From assembly GCF_036785885.1 (NCBI RefSeq), contig NC_092326.1, positions 434,001 to 498,000 on the forward strand: a DNA stretch of 64,000 bases, read 5' to 3'. The stretch comes from Coffea arabica. Its lineage: Eukaryota > Streptophyta > Magnoliopsida > Gentianales > Rubiaceae. Shown one piece after another: positions 23,500 through 35,484 of the stretch. The notes under the pieces were generated by a model, which was not told where the DNA came from, made no database searches, and saw nothing but the letters and a program-made list of their open reading frames with translations. The position numbers and the translations under genes are program-made. Each line of letters opens with the position of its first letter. Positions within the stretch are counted from its first letter, which is position 1.

Positions 23500-24380
23500 A
23501 TGGAGTCAAGTTCTGAATCTGCGTTCAAAGTGATGAATCAGGACTTCGTGAAGTTGGACAGATTCGACGGCACTAACTTCTCCCGTTGGAAGGACAAGAT
23601 GATGTTTTTCCTGACGGCTTTGAAGATTGCTTACGTTCTGGATCCTTCTCTTCCTGAAATTCCAGAACCTAAAGATGCTGATTCTGATGAAGTCAAGGCA
23701 CAACACAGAAAACGCGCAGAGGACGAGTTGCTGTGCAGATGACACATCATGAACACTCTTTCTGACCGCTTGTATGATCTGTATACTGGAGTCAAGTCGC
23801 CAAAGGAGATCTGGAATGCGCTGGAATACAAGTATAATACGATGAAACAAGGTGCGGACAAATTTCTGATTATGTAATATTTTGATTTTCGTATCACTGA
23901 GAATTATTCTCTTATGGATCAGATTCATGATCTCCAAGTGATTGTGTCTAAGTTACATGATCTGAAAGTGGAGATATCTGAATCCTTGCAAGTTGGAGCA
24001 ATTATAGCCAAACTTCCAACTAGTTGGAATGACTATAAGAAAAAGTTGCTCCATACTACTGAGTCATTCACTATAGATCAGATTTTGAAACATTTGCGTA
24101 TTGAAGAAGATACCAGAAATCTTCAAAAGAAGCAAATAGAATCTGATGTCAAAGTGAATGCTTTAAGTGAGAAGAATTCACAGAATTTTTCTGGTTCCAA
24201 AAGAAAGTCTCCAGAAGCAAGTACATCTAAGACAAGAAGAAGAATAGAATCTGCTATAAGTGCGGCAAGAAGGGACATTACAAGCGTGAGTGCAAGGCAG
24301 ATAGCAACAAAAAGCAAAAGAAAGACAGTGCCAAAAATGCAAATCTGGTTGAACAAGATGTTGCTGAGATTGTTGCAATG
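23500..24380 (+). pseudogene. gag: Copia gag, interrupted
   Basis: Translation starts at the ATG at 23500 (CAACAATGG context). The frame encodes a typical copia gag (KLDRFDGTNFSRWKDKM near the start, then a UBN2-type domain around 23750-24130). Two in-frame stops occur: TGA at 23740-23742 and TAA at 23875-23877. The frame then shifts between about 24220 and 24243. The zinc knuckle, [14 protein letters not shown], starts near 24252 and is in the pol frame. The TGA fits a C-to-T change in CGA. The intact ancestor probably had gag and pol in one ORF, as in most copia elements. Confidence 0.85.
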
Positions 24381-27300
24381 ATTTCGCATTGGAACATTGG
24401 CATGATTTCGCATTGGAACATTGGCATAATTTCTGAGTTGCATGTGGCTGCTGCAACCAAGTCGTGTGACTGGTGGTATGATTCTGGTGCCACCGTGCAT
24501 GTTTGTAATGATAAGTCCCAATTCAAGACTTATGAAGAAGTTCCTGATGGTCATAAAGTATTGATGGGAAACAATGATACAGCAAAGGTCATTGGCATAG
24601 GAAGTGTAGACTTGCAGTTTACTTCCGGAAAGAAACTTATACTGGCCAATGTACTTCATGTTCCAGAAATTAGGAAAAATCTTGTGTCGGCTGATGCCTT
24701 AAACAAAAAGGGGCTAAAGGCTGTAATAGAGTCTAATAAGCTTATCTTCTCTTTGAATGGTGTATTTGTAGGCAAGGGATACTCATGTGATGGAATGTTC
24801 AAGTTATGTATCAATAAAAATAATGTTTCTGTGTATATTGTTGATGCTTCATATTCTCTTTGGCATGGTAGATTAGCGCATACTAATCATAAAACTTTGC
24901 AGTTTATGTCTAAACATGGGCTGATTTCGTTCAAAGATAATGTTGAAAAAAGGTGTGAAACATGCATACAAGCAAAAATGACCAGATTACCTTTCCCTAA
25001 AGCAGAAAGAAACAATGAATTGTTAGATCTTGTTCATTCTGACGTTTGTGAATTTAATGGGTTTCTAACAAGAGGAGGTAATAAGTATTTCATCACATTC
25101 ATTGATGATTATTCAAGATATGTGTATGTTTACTTGATGAAAACGAAAGATGAGTCATTTCATATGTTTAAGTGTTACAAAAATCTGGTTGAAAATCAAC
25201 TAGGAAAGAAGATTAAAATTTTGAGAAGTGATAGAGGTGGGGAATATTTTCCTGCTGATTTTTCTCAATTTTGTGAAGAAAATGGGATTATACACCAAAC
25301 TAGTGCACCTTATACTCCGCAACAAAATGGTTTGGCAGAAAGAAAAAATAGAACTTTAGAAAATATGGTAAATGCCATGATTATAAGTTCTGGACTGCCT
25401 AAAAATTTGTGGGGAGAGGCCTTACTGGCTGCTTGTCACATACATAATCGAGTAACTTCGCTTAAATCCAAGGTATCACCATATGAATTATGGAAAGGTA
25501 GAAAACCAAACTTGAAGTATTTTCGAGTTTGGGGTTGTATGGCCTTTTATAGAGTCCCTGATCATAAAAGGACAAAATTGGGATCTCGAGCACTTAAAAG
25601 TGTGTTTGTAGGCTATGCTGAAAATTCAAAAGCATATCGGTTGCTAGATTTAGATTCTAACGTCATTGTGGAATCTAGAGATGTCGAATTTTTAGAAGAT
25701 AAATTTCTTTATAATTCGACAATGAGTACAGATCCAAGCCAAGAGCCACCGCCTGTTTCCAATGCTAGACCCTCCAATAATAATAAAAGGGATGCAGGGG
25801 ACATTCCAAGTGAATTAAGGAGGAGTCAAAGGCAACGGAAAGAAAAACATTTATCCTCTGATTTTATAGATTCACAAGCTATTGTTTTCCTAGTTGAAGG
25901 CGATAGACATTTTCTACTTGACAAGATTCCTGTCTTGTTAACTGTAGAAGATGATCCTAAAACTTTTAGTGAAGCTATGAAATCGAGAGATGCATCGTTT
26001 TGGAGAGAGGCAATTAATGATGAAATGGATTCATTATTGAGTAATAATACTTGGGTTCTAGTTGATTTGCCTCCGGGTTCTAAACCAATTGGCTGTAAGT
26101 GGGTATTTCGAAGAAAATACGCTACTGATGGATCTGTACAAACTTTCAAGGCAAGATTAGTAGCAAAAGGATTTAGGCAAAAGGAGGGAATCGATTATTT
26201 TGATACTTATGCACCAGTGGCTAGAATTACATCTATAAGAGTACTATTAGCATTGGCTTCAATGTTTGATTTGTGTGTACATCAGATGGATGTGAAAACG
26301 GTCTTTTTAAATGGTGACTTAAATGAAGAAGTGTATATGGATCAACCAGAAGGTTTTGTTCTACCAGGGAATGAAAAGAAAGTTTGCAAACTAATAAGGT
26401 CTTTGTATGGTCTAAAACAAGCACCTAAACAGTGGCATCAAAAGTTTGAATCTGCTATACTCTCTAATGGTTTTAAATATAATAATGCTGATAAGTGTAT
26501 TTATTCCAAGTTTACTAGAGAGTATGGTGTGATAATCTGTCTATATGTAGATGACATGCTAATTGTTGGTACTAATTACAAAGGCGTTGAAGAAACTAAG
26601 AAGTATTTGTCTTCTATATTCAATATGAAAGATCTTGGAGAAGTAGATACTATCTTAGGAATTAAAGTTAAGAGACAAAGTGGAGGCTATTCTTTAAGTC
26701 AATCTCATTATGTTGAGAAAGTTTTGAACAAGTATCAACATTTGAAGGTAAAAGAAGTAAGCACTCCTTATGATCCTAACTTTAAGTTGTTTGAAAATTC
26801 TGGAAAGCCGATTGCTCAATTAGAGTATGCTAGTGCAATTGGTAGCCTAATGTATGGTACGCATTGTACTAGGCCAGATATTTCATATGCAGTTTGTAGA
26901 CTCGCAAGATACACTAAGAATCCTGGTGTAGAGCATTGGAAAGCTATAGGTAGAGTGCTTGGATATCTTAAAAGAACAAAAGATTTAGAGCTTTCCTATA
27001 ACAAATTTCCGGTTGTACTTGAAGGTTATTCCGATGCAAGTTGGGTAACCAGTGTATGTGATAAAGTGTCTACTTCTGGATGGATTTTTATGTTGGGTGG
27101 AGGAGCTGTTTCTTGGGCATCAAAGAAACAGACAGTCATAACTCATTCCACCATGGAGGCTGAATTTGTAGCCTTAGCAGCTGCATGCAAAGAGGCCGAA
27201 TGGCTAAGAAACTTATTGTTAGACATCGAGTTGTGGCCAAAACCGATACCAGCCATTTCTTTGCATTGTGATAGCGAAGCCACTATGTCTAGAGCGTTAA

Positions 27301-27494
27301 ATAGAATATATAACGGCAAATCTAGACATATAAGTCTAAGACATGAATATGTCAGACAATTATTGAATGATGGCATAGTCACAGTGGTGTATGTTAGATC
27401 ATTCAACAATTTGGCGGATCCATTCACTAAAGCTCTCTCGAGAGATGTAGTGAAAGCAACGTCATTGGGAATGGGGTTAAAACCCATTGTCTAA
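24378..27494 (+). CDS. pol: Copia pol: protease, integrase, reverse transcriptase, RNase H
   Basis: An open frame of 1038 codons is intact to the stop at 27492-27494 and is also open upstream through the gag zinc knuckle at 24252, so the ATG at 24378 is not a natural start. In order: protease active site DSGA at residues 35-38; GAG-pre-integrase HHCC zinc region (RLAHTNH ... CETCIQAK); integrase catalytic D-D-E core ([25 protein letters not shown]); reverse transcriptase with YVDD at about residue 723 (26544-26555); RNase H with SDASW and STMEAEF. A 24-bp tandem repeat at 24378-24425 gives the doubled MISHWNIG at the N-terminal edge. All catalytic motifs look intact. It copies element RNA and integrates the cDNA. 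Lineage within copia was not resolved. Confidence 0.93.
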   Translation: MISHWNIGMISHWNIGIISELHVAAATKSCDWWYDSGATVHVCNDKSQFKTYEEVPDGHKVLMGNNDTAKVIGIGSVDLQFTSGKKLILANVLHVPEIRKNLVSADALNKKGLKAVIESNKLIFSLNGVFVGKGYSCDGMFKLCINKNNVSVYIVDASYSLWHGRLAHTNHKTLQFMSKHGLISFKDNVEKRCETCIQAKMTRLPFPKAERNNELLDLVHSDVCEFNGFLTRGGNKYFITFIDDYSRYVYVYLMKTKDESFHMFKCYKNLVENQLGKKIKILRSDRGGEYFPADFSQFCEENGIIHQTSAPYTPQQNGLAERKNRTLENMVNAMIISSGLPKNLWGEALLAACHIHNRVTSLKSKVSPYELWKGRKPNLKYFRVWGCMAFYRVPDHKRTKLGSRALKSVFVGYAENSKAYRLLDLDSNVIVESRDVEFLEDKFLYNSTMSTDPSQEPPPVSNARPSNNNKRDAGDIPSELRRSQRQRKEKHLSSDFIDSQAIVFLVEGDRHFLLDKIPVLLTVEDDPKTFSEAMKSRDASFWREAINDEMDSLLSNNTWVLVDLPPGSKPIGCKWVFRRKYATDGSVQTFKARLVAKGFRQKEGIDYFDTYAPVARITSIRVLLALASMFDLCVHQMDVKTVFLNGDLNEEVYMDQPEGFVLPGNEKKVCKLIRSLYGLKQAPKQWHQKFESAILSNGFKYNNADKCIYSKFTREYGVIICLYVDDMLIVGTNYKGVEETKKYLSSIFNMKDLGEVDTILGIKVKRQSGGYSLSQSHYVEKVLNKYQHLKVKEVSTPYDPNFKLFENSGKPIAQLEYASAIGSLMYGTHCTRPDISYAVCRLARYTKNPGVEHWKAIGRVLGYLKRTKDLELSYNKFPVVLEGYSDASWVTSVCDKVSTSGWIFMLGGGAVSWASKKQTVITHSTMEAEFVALAAACKEAEWLRNLLLDIELWPKPIPAISLHCDSEATMSRALNRIYNGKSRHISLRHEYVRQLLNDGIVTVVYVRSFNNLADPFTKALSRDVVKATSLGMGLKPIV

Positions 27495-28042
27495 AACCAC
27501 TAGTAATGGTAACCCAACCTTTCTTCTAGCACTAACACTAGGTGAAAGGTTTAAAGGGTAATAATAAGTTACTAATAAGTGGTTGTGAGCACTAGAAATT
27601 GTATCATACCATTCCAAGGTACTAATGCAGTTTGATACATAAGAGGCTGAGTATCATACTCTTAATGAAGTTAAATATGGTTTCATAGTGCCTTGGTAAT
27701 AAAGGCTAGAAATGTACTTCACCTATATGATCATGGGAGTGGTGCCGCTCCCAGCAAAAGTGGGGGTTTTCTTTTGTAAATGATCATGAATCTAGGATAG
27801 AGCACACGGCCGGTAAAAGTGCTAAAATCATTTCGTGAACTATTCTCCGAAAAGGTTATAATCTTGTGTGTGCTATTTCTGTTTTTAACTTTAAAGTTAT
27901 GGTTTAAGCAATGTAGCCACCATAACTTGTTAGAACAAGTGAAATATTTACACTAAGAGAAGGGTTTAAGTTCACAAACACCTTTCTCTATGCAAGATAA
28001 TATGAGTACTGATTTGATTTCATTACAAACTAAGTGGGGGAT

Positions 28043-28455
28043 TGTTGGTAATAGTTTGTAATGAGTTTGTTGAAATCCATTGTCCCACATTGAAAGAAGA
28101 TAAAGTGCAAGTTGCCTATATATGAGTCATTGTCCTATTCATTTACAAACTTGTTCCAACAATTAGTTTGGAGGGAAAGTTTGGTGGGAAACTTATTTCA
28201 AGAGATATAAAATCTTGATAAGGGCACTTGGGGCACCTTGGGGCTTTCTGATAGGGTGTCAATCAGAGGTAGTTAATGGCGGATTTCGACAGAATTAAAT
28301 CACTTTACTTTTCATTTGATAGTTCTAGACTTTGTTGTATCCTAGAGGTAATTTGTCTAATAGAGGCAAATAACACCTTAAGGAAAGTGCTTTCACGCCT
28401 CAAAGTCTCTGTATTTGTCTAGTATAGTTTTGTTATTTACTACAGTTTTCTAACA
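28043..28455 (+). repeat. 3' LTR of the copia element (internally deleted)
   Basis: 413 bp, TGTTGGTAATAG to TTTTCTAACA. Compared with the 5' LTR it jumps from TTAATGGCGG straight to ATTTCGACAG. That omits about 120 bp; short GG microhomology lies at the join. It also has a small GGCACTT insertion near 28225. The target-site copy CAATG follows at 28456. Confidence 0.92.
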
Positions 28456-28460
28456 CAATG

Positions 28461-29867
28461 TGTTGGCTCTTGAGCTTTACAACTTATGACACAAATGTTA
28501 AAGCGAGAAAAATAGAGCACTTTTGACTTGGTGATGTGAGGAATAGGTAATTCTCTTATACCGACATCATTCATGTCTTTTTCATTATCAAAACTAGTGT
28601 AAATGGTGGACACTGTATCGCCTTACTAATGCATGGTAATAATGGTATAGGATGATGGAGTGAGTTAGAAGAATTGTTTGTTAAATTTCGAAACTAAGTA
28701 GAATAATTATAGATTTTTCAGTTACGAAACCTAATTGTCTAGGCTCATTTTCTAGCTTATCATTTTTGCGAATTGAATTATAATTTGTGATTGAAATTTC
28801 TTTGACGAATTGTAAGTTGAATAGTTTGATTCCATAACACCAAAAATACATTGGTAATATAAATTTCATTGTGACATTCGACAGAACGAAAAGCAAGAAG
28901 AACATGAAGGAGCCGTATCAAAATTTCTGGACCACTATCAAAATTTCTTTGTCCTTTGACTAAGTTCAGCTGCAATTATTTTACAACCAATATTTTGCAC
29001 ATGGATATATTATATATACATCATCAGTCAGTTATCATAGTACAAGATTGACTTTCGATCTCTTTCACTAATGGGGGAACTCCCATTAATTAGCTAGCTT
29101 TTGTTTTGTTTTATTTTCGATACCTTACAACTTTTTGACTAGAAGCTACAGCTAATTGGCTATAAAAGTCAGTATTTGCAAATTTTGCACATGGAGATAG
29201 ATATAATTCATCATTTCTTCTGCTTATTAACCTCTATTCAAAGGCTAATCACATGGCCAAACTCTTTGAGTTTACTCCAAGAAAGGATTAAAATTAAATG
29301 TGATACTATTAATAATTAGAAAGGTGGGCTTAGCGCATTTAACCCTACTTTTTATCTCAAAGTGGCCACTAACTCCATTTTGTTAACATTATTCTACAAA
29401 GCATCGATTGCCAGTCAATCAGTCATAATGTATCTTAGTTGGTGCTTAAGAATCATTAGCAGTACATTTTGGAATGAATTGAGGCTGCAAAGGACAATTC
29501 CAATGTGAATCCTGCTCTGCTGTTGAATCAATTTAATAGTAGAAGTCTGCCACGTCTTTGTGCAGCAAATAAAGCACATGTTGTGGACGGATAAAAACTT
29601 GTATCTTGTTTGTCTTTGACAGCCCGCAGTTGCATCGCTTGGCAGTGTCTTGTTTGTCTTTGACAGCCCCCGACGGCATCGAAGGCTGCGTTGGTGTTTT
29701 GCTCCTATTTTTCTTTGGAGGGTACAGGTATGACTGACGGCTAACCACATTGAGAGCCACTGCTTTTGTGCAACATGCACTGAAATAAAAGAAAATATTA
29801 GTGCTAGTCATAGTGAAATGATTAGAAGAAAAAATGTCGTTGCTAATATTGGTTCACCTGCGTAAAG
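28461..29867. other. Unassigned intergenic DNA
   Basis: No gene is supported. A short direct repeat built on TTGTTTGTCTTTGACAGCCC occurs near 29606 and 29650. The minus-strand ORFs at 29415-29811 and 28681-28975 have no recognisable family features or gene structure. Confidence 0.5.
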
Positions 29868-30465
29868 ATTAACTCCATTTTGCACTCCTAAACTTGTATC
29901 ACATCTCACTTTGCATCTTAAATTTTAATTTTGAATACTTTGCATCCCAATCTCTTAATTCTGGACACTTTACACCCTAAATTTCAGGATTATCCTAGTT
30001 AAGTCCAATTAATAATTACATTCTCAAAATTAACAAGATAATCGATAGTGAAAATTGATGATAATGAACTGTTTTGTTCTAACTACGATCTCTTAGCTTT
30101 TTTTTTTTTAAATCATTTTTAGCATTTTATCATTGATTTATAGGGTTTCAATCACTACTATTGTTAGCAAAATTGTCGAGATAAAAAATGCTGCAAATTA
30201 ATGACAATGTATTATCTTTTTTTTTTTTTTACGATATCTTAGTATCTTTTGACCACTTTCAGCATATTGTCATTAATTTGTTGGATCCTTCATACCGTTA
30301 ATTTTACTAAAGTTATTATTTATTAGATTTAAATGGGATAAATTTGAGAGTTTATGTTACAAAATGTCCAAAATTGAAAGTTTACAGTATAAAGTGTTCA
30401 AAATTGAAATTTAGGGTGCAAAGTGTAAAAGTGATACAAATTCAAGAGTGTGTAATGGACTTAAT
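29868..30465. mobile_element. 598-bp foldback MITE
   Basis: The left arm (29868 to about 30000) and the right arm (about 30345-30465) are reverse complements with scattered mismatches. The left begins ATTAACTCCATTTTGCACTC and the right, on the other strand, ATTAAGTCCATTACACACTC. Both then contain CTTGTATCAC and CACTTTACACCC/CACTTTGCACCC. TTAA lies at both borders. No ORF. Confidence 0.7.
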
Positions 30466-31377
30466 TCCTTGCATAATTAGGGAATCCAATATAGCTGTTG
30501 CACTTAATATATCTTAGTTATTTGTCATCTGTACCCCTTTTAATACAGATATAAATGCCACCTCAATATTAAACATAAGATAACCTTATCGGTAAACCTG
30601 TTAACTACGCAGCTGCCCAAAAACGTCATTGTCAAATTGAAAGATTAACTTAAATTGAAAATTGGGTTCTAAAAGAAATAACGTGCAACTTTATATTTGG
30701 TTGCTTAGAATCTTGTGTCGGTAGAATTGTATGTCCATGCATGTTACCAATGCTCCAATCGTAAATGCTATATTTTATTTTTTGTATGCTCAGTTCTTTT
30801 CTGGCTGTTTTAACAGCAAAACTCAAATGATTAGTTAAGGATTAGATTTAGAAACAAACTGTTCAGATGCAAGTGAACTGCACATAGCTAAATTTCCTGA
30901 TTTGGAACCTGTTAATTTGGTTAATAACTTAATCGTAGGAGCTTCTTTTTTGGTTTTCTCTTTTTTTTCTTGGACCAAAATCATCCTATATTTTTCGCTC
31001 ATATGAAACTGCATCTTACAAAGCAAATGTATGGCACTGGAGAATTCCAATGAATCTTTTACTTTTCCTTTCTGAGATACTTTATCAAGAAGTATTTTTC
31101 TCCTACCATGAAATTCTCGAATGCAGACAATATTTCCATATTCTAAAACCTTTAGGCAGCTAAGGCCAACGTAGTCAGCATACGCTGCTAAAGCTACAAA
31201 GAACCCCACACACATTATAGATTAAATTTGGGTGCTTAAGCAGATGAGGCTTGTGCTAGGACATATCAGTGTTACTACTGAAACAAAGCTAGAGTCCAAA
31301 GCATGGGCGGCTGGGGGGGGGAGCGGAGGGAGGGGAGAGGGACAGGCAGGACCATAGGATTTGTTGCCAGTGCAACT
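30466..31377. other. Unassigned DNA with one unrecognised ORF
   Basis: A minus-strand ORF of 126 codons (30835-31215) is open but has no motif I recognise, no signal peptide and no coding-like neighbours. I treat it as chance. A G-rich run (GGGGGGGGG) lies near 31313. Confidence 0.4.
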
Positions 31378-31627
31378 GCGAGTACGGGCGGTTGTCAGTG
31401 ACAACTGTCCGAAATGGTGTAAAGATTTTTGAACCGATTGTAATTTAAATTGAACAGATAGTACATCTTTACAATGAAAATGTAATATTCTATTACCGTT
31501 CATATGAATCCCATACATAATAATTGAGTGTCTGTTGTGAGAATGTATGAGCTGTTTAATTTGAATTACAATCCAAGAATCCTTACACTGTTCCGAATGG
31601 TTGTTAGTGATGACCGTGCATGCCCCT
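31378..31627. mobile_element. 250-bp inverted-repeat MITE
   Basis: The left arm (about 31378-31460) and the right arm (about 31545-31627) are imperfect reverse complements. The left has CCGAAATGGTGTAAAGATT and GATTGTAATTTAAATTGAAC; the right, on the other strand, has CGGAACAGTGTAAGGATT and GATTGTAATTCAAATTAAAC. No ORF. Confidence 0.6.
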
Positions 31628-31914
31628 GGTTCAAAATTTTGTGGCTTGATCTGAATCGTAATTTCTGAATTTTGTCACCAACCTATAGACTGTTGACTTT
31701 TTAAATGTCCACCCCTTTTCCCAAACACGATTTCTATAATTTAATTGGCAGCTTTTTTATTTTTATTTTTCTAGTTTCTTTGTTTACATAGGTATCTCTG
31801 GATACGACCACGTTGCATGTACTTTTAAATAAATATCATATGAAAGTCATGTTAGGGACTTAGTCAATTCTTCAAAAAGGAAAAAAATCGAGTAAATGTA
31901 GGATTAAAGAATAT

Positions 31915-32073
31915 GGTTAATTTTTTTATACATTAACAGTGTATACATCGTTATCATTAAATGTATGATAATTTATCTGAATTTAAATTTAAATTTAAAA
32001 TTTTATTTATGTGCCATATATCTAATTTTGATATTACATATAGTGTCAGTGTATATAAGATTTACTCTAAAGA
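31915..32073. mobile_element. Small MITE of the GTGTATACA family
   Basis: The left end (TTTTTTTATACATTAACAGT) and the right end, on the other strand (TAAATCTTATATACACTGAC), are roughly inverted. The core is an AT-rich ATTTAAATTTAAATTTAAA run. It resembles the copies at 21760 and 33808. Confidence 0.4.
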
Positions 32074-33807
32074 ATATCAGTGTTAGACGTTTATTAAAAT
32101 TATAATGCCACGTAGTAAATTTAACGTGTGAATGTAGTTTCTATACTTGATTGATTTGTTCATTGAATTGTCCGTAATATTTTTGACTTCTTTATTTATT
32201 CATTTACAACTTTTTGAGCACTACATACATAAAGGTAAATGCTAGGCAATTGCATTACCAATATGCTAAATGCAATATAAAGATAGCTCCCAATTGCAGC
32301 CATAAATATATATCGATTTTAAACTGATTTTGAAATCACGACAGTCAAAAACCTCTTTTATTTGGATCCACCGTTAGCAACAGAAAATCCTGCATGTAAA
32401 GGTTTATAATCAAGTTGAAGTGTAGGATCTAATGGTAGTGAAAGGGGGCTAAACAATGTCACCTTTGTTGAAGATTTTTGGGCTTTCTTTATAGGCTTTT
32501 TGGTGTTAATTTGATTGTGCATTATCATACCAGATTGTGTTTTGGCTTTGTTCTTCATACAAATAATGGACCAACTCTGAACTGGTTTTGCAACTGAGTT
32601 TTAAAGTTAGGGTTTGCTAAATCGAAAACGATTTTATATTTTGATGGTTTACACTTTACAGCTATGTTCAAAACAGTCTAAGTGAATTAACTACACAAAT
32701 TTTTTTTTTTTGTAAAAAATAATTCTACAGCTAGGTTAGCTAAAGTTAAAAAGATTTCGGATTTTGATCGTTTACGGCTGTGGTTTTTAAAGCAGTCCTG
32801 GAGATTTAGCTAAATATATATCCAAACTCTTTGCGTCCTTATGTTATGAATTCCTTCCAATTTAGTTTCTGTATAACGTACAAAAGATCCTTAATCTTGC
32901 CAATATAAGAAGCCTTGTAAAATGACAAAATGTGCTATCAATTGCAGCTTAACTGAATCGGACAGGAATTCAAAGAATTTTGAGAAAAATATACGTCCGG
33001 TAGATGACCTTATTTAATTTGTAGACCATGTGGTGTATTTAAGAGCAGCCACATAAGTTTTTTTCCCCCATCATTTTCCTTATACCAGCATGTATACTCT
33101 GTACTTTGAATATAGTGTGTTTTTCTGGGTGAAATCCCTATACCATCATATATTATCCTGACTGTGCTAGACCTATCTAAGTATTTTCCTATTTATTAAC
33201 GTTAAAAAAAATTGGGGGTGGACTCTAACCTGCAGATGACAAGGAGAGACTCAAATAGATCAGAGTTAGAAAAAATGAAAACAATTGTAGTTTTGGTCTC
33301 CAGTGTTTAGCCTATGTGCTAAATTCGTCTTTAATGTTTCAGATAAAACAAATCTAATCCCCAAAGTTTATGATTTTAGACAGATTTAAGGCAACTAATG
33401 AAAATAGATTAATGATTAACGGTCAATATCAAAATTGCCGTTAATCAACAATTTTGAGTTTGTACTTTTGGTCTCAATATTTTGATTCTGAATTATTATA
33501 TATTTTTTAATTTTTAAATAGTGATATTAAGGATTTAAACATGAATTGAGATGCAAATTAAAAAGAAATAGTATTAAATTTGGGGCTAACTATGCAATAG
33601 AAAAGAAACATATGTTATATGAGGACATACTGGTGAGAGGTCCCGAACCATCCAACGTTGCAGTGGTGCAAATAATTTTTAAAATAGTGTTTTGTAAACT
33701 GATGCCTCGGGTGCATTCGTTAAGGGGGGTATCAGGTGTTAATTTTTTGTCAAAAATAAAATTAATCTAGAAAAATATTTGAATATAGGGATACGTTAAA
33801 CTTAAGG

Positions 33808-33968
33808 ACTAAGTTTTTATACATTGTCAATGTAAAGTTTTTTTATAATGACAGTTATGAATGTATATTATATGTATAAACATTGAATTTTAAATTTAAA
33901 ATTAAAGTATATAGTGTATATTCAATACTGCTCGTGTATACACTAATATTACATAAAAAAATTACCCC
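33808..33968. mobile_element. Small MITE of the GTGTATACA family
   Basis: Similar in size and layout to the copy at 31915, with TTTTTATACATTGTCAATGT on the left and TCGTGTATACACTAATATTA near the right end. AT-rich core, no ORF. Confidence 0.4.
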
Positions 33969-34040
33969 AAATTTTAGTGCGTGTGTGTGTATTTTATATG
34001 AAAAGTTAAGTATAATTTGTGTAAACTAATGAGCGTCCTG

Positions 34041-34795
34041 GTAGGGATAGCAACGGGGCGGGGGACCCCTCCCCCATCCCCCACGCCGCTGCCTACAAAC
34101 TCTCCCCGCCCCCGCCCCATCCCCCGTCCCCCGCTCCCCCCGCCCCGCCCCGCTTCCCCCGCGGGTGCCCCGCAGGGCTAATAAAAATTTGTTATATAAT
34201 TTTATTATGGTTAAATTTTAGCAAATAATCAAGTACTAAAATATTAACATATCATCAAATTATTATTCATTGTAATTTTACAATTGAAACTTATAAAAAT
34301 AATCAAATAAAAATTATTTGAATACAATCCAACATGATGAAATAAATATAACTAAAATAGTCAAGTTTTCACTTTTGGCAAAAATACAATCACTAATTCA
34401 TTATTGTGTTTGCGCTTTTTTTAAGAAAAAAATGTTATTGTATTAAGTGTAATTAGGGATTTAGTATAAATGTATTAGTAAATTTAGTATAACCAATTAA
34501 TAATTTGTATTAGTACACATTTATAATTATTAGTATAATTAATAATATCAATTATATTATATATACTAATAGACATTATATAATACATATAAATAATAAT
34601 ATCATTATTATAAATTTATAACTAATTAAATTATATAATATATAATTATATATATTTTTTATATATTTATTTTTTTAAAGCGGGTGGCGGGGTGGGGGTA
34701 CACTCCCCCGCCCCGTTTCTAAGCGGGGGAAAAAAATTCCCCCCCCCCCCACCCCAACCCCCTCCCCATTAGCCCCCCGCGGGGCGGGTCCTGGG
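34041..34795. mobile_element. GC-rich-ended hAT-like element
   Basis: The left end reads TAGGGATAGCAACGGGGCGG, a form seen at the ends of many plant hAT elements. Both ends (34050-34180 and 34680-34790) are C/G runs of the CCCCGCCCC/GGGGCGGGG kind in opposite orientation. The core is extremely AT-rich. The right terminus is degenerate and no target-site duplication was found. No ORF. Confidence 0.5.
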
Positions 34796-35034
34796 TCAAC
34801 CTTTAGAAAAATCTTTTAAAATATGATGATTATTGCTGTCCTTTGGAAAGATTTCGTTTCTGGCACCGTTAAATGCGCTCGTACAACTCAGATTGCATTC
34901 GTATGTTTAGAATGGAAGGTCATGCAAAAACATCTCAACTCTTCCACAAAACAAGCTATACCTCCACACATTTAAAGCATGCTACTTTTTCAATCCTCTT
35001 GTAAGGAACATTTTGGAAACGATTCACGCTGACA

Positions 35035-35256
35035 ATGATGGCAACATCAAGCAAAGCGCTTTTGTTTTGTTTTGTTGTACTTTTCATTGGTGCTTGCCTA
35101 GCAAGGCCAGTTCCAATCTCATACCCAGCATTGAAGAGGAATTCAATTCCTTGCGATGCAAGAATTGGCAGCCAAAAGAATTGCAAACCTGGAAAACCAG
35201 TGAATATCTACACTAGAGGGTGTAGTGCAGAACAGCATTGTCGACACGGAGGTTGA
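35035..35256 (+). CDS. RALF-like signalling peptide precursor
   Basis: Single exon, 73 aa. Residues 1-23 form a hydrophobic signal peptide (ALLFCFVVLFIGACLA). The mature part starts around ISYPALKRNSIPC and has four cysteines in the RALF spacing, with NCKPG and YTRGCSAEQHC near the end. RALF peptides are secreted and bind CrRLK1L receptor kinases (FERONIA family) at the cell wall; they raise extracellular pH and modulate growth, fertilisation and immunity. The ISYxAL receptor-contact motif is kept, but no RRxL subtilase site is visible and the pro-region is almost absent. Two ATGs stand in tandem (35035 and 35038); either may start. It stands alone, with the second RALF-like gene 13.4 kb downstream on the same strand. 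Confidence 0.88.
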   Translation: MMATSSKALLFCFVVLFIGACLARPVPISYPALKRNSIPCDARIGSQKNCKPGKPVNIYTRGCSAEQHCRHGG

Positions 35257-35427
35257 AGGCCATATCTACTTGAAACAAGTTATTCAAAAAGTGTTCTTTC
35301 TTGCCTCATGGCATAAAACTGGCTATCTCGTCTTTGATGTTGTTATCCAGCCTTAGAGAATCATGAACAAAATGATTGTTAATCATGAACAAAATACTTG
35401 TTCCTTTTCATGCATTTGAATGGACTA

Positions 35428-35484
35428 TATATATGTATATATATGTATGTATGTATGAATTTGTATATGTGTATGTGTGTGTGT
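35428..35484. repeat. Compound TA/TATG/TG microsatellite
   Basis: Alternating TATATATG, TATGTATG and TGTGTGTG units. Small ORFs over it on both strands are artefacts of the repeat. Confidence 0.85.

Larger units (their letters stand above)
22951..28455 (+). mobile_element. Ty1/copia LTR retrotransposon, nearly complete
   Basis: The element is bounded by two LTRs (22951-23476 and 28043-28455) and by the direct repeat CAATG at 22946-22950 and 28456-28460. The interior encodes gag, then protease, integrase, reverse transcriptase and RNase H in the copia order. A purine tract (AAGTGGGGGAT) lies directly before the 3' LTR. The LTRs differ by only a handful of substitutions over their shared 410 bp, so insertion was fairly recent. 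The first two bases of the 5' LTR are TA instead of TG. Gag has two in-frame stops and one frameshift, so this copy is probably not autonomous. Confidence 0.95.
31628..34040. other. Unassigned AT-rich DNA with small MITE relics
   Basis: No gene is supported. Two small elements of the GTGTATACA family lie here (about 31915-32073 and 33808-33968). Their ends carry ACAGTGTATAC/GTGTATACAC words and AAGATTTAC or AAAATTACCCC phrases. The plus-strand ORF at 33546-33770 and the minus-strand ORF at 32358-32558 are not convincing. Confidence 0.45.

Noticed and set aside
23506..24659. Minus-strand ORFs over the copia gag region
   Set aside because: They are antisense shadows of gag and the start of pol; the plus-strand frame carries the zinc knuckle and protease motifs.
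29415..29811. Two overlapping minus-strand ORFs with repeated CNCGLSKTNK-like words
   Set aside because: The repetition comes from a short DNA direct repeat; no gene evidence.
30835..31215. 126-codon minus-strand ORF
   Set aside because: No motif, signal peptide, splice context or repeat family recognised; probably chance.
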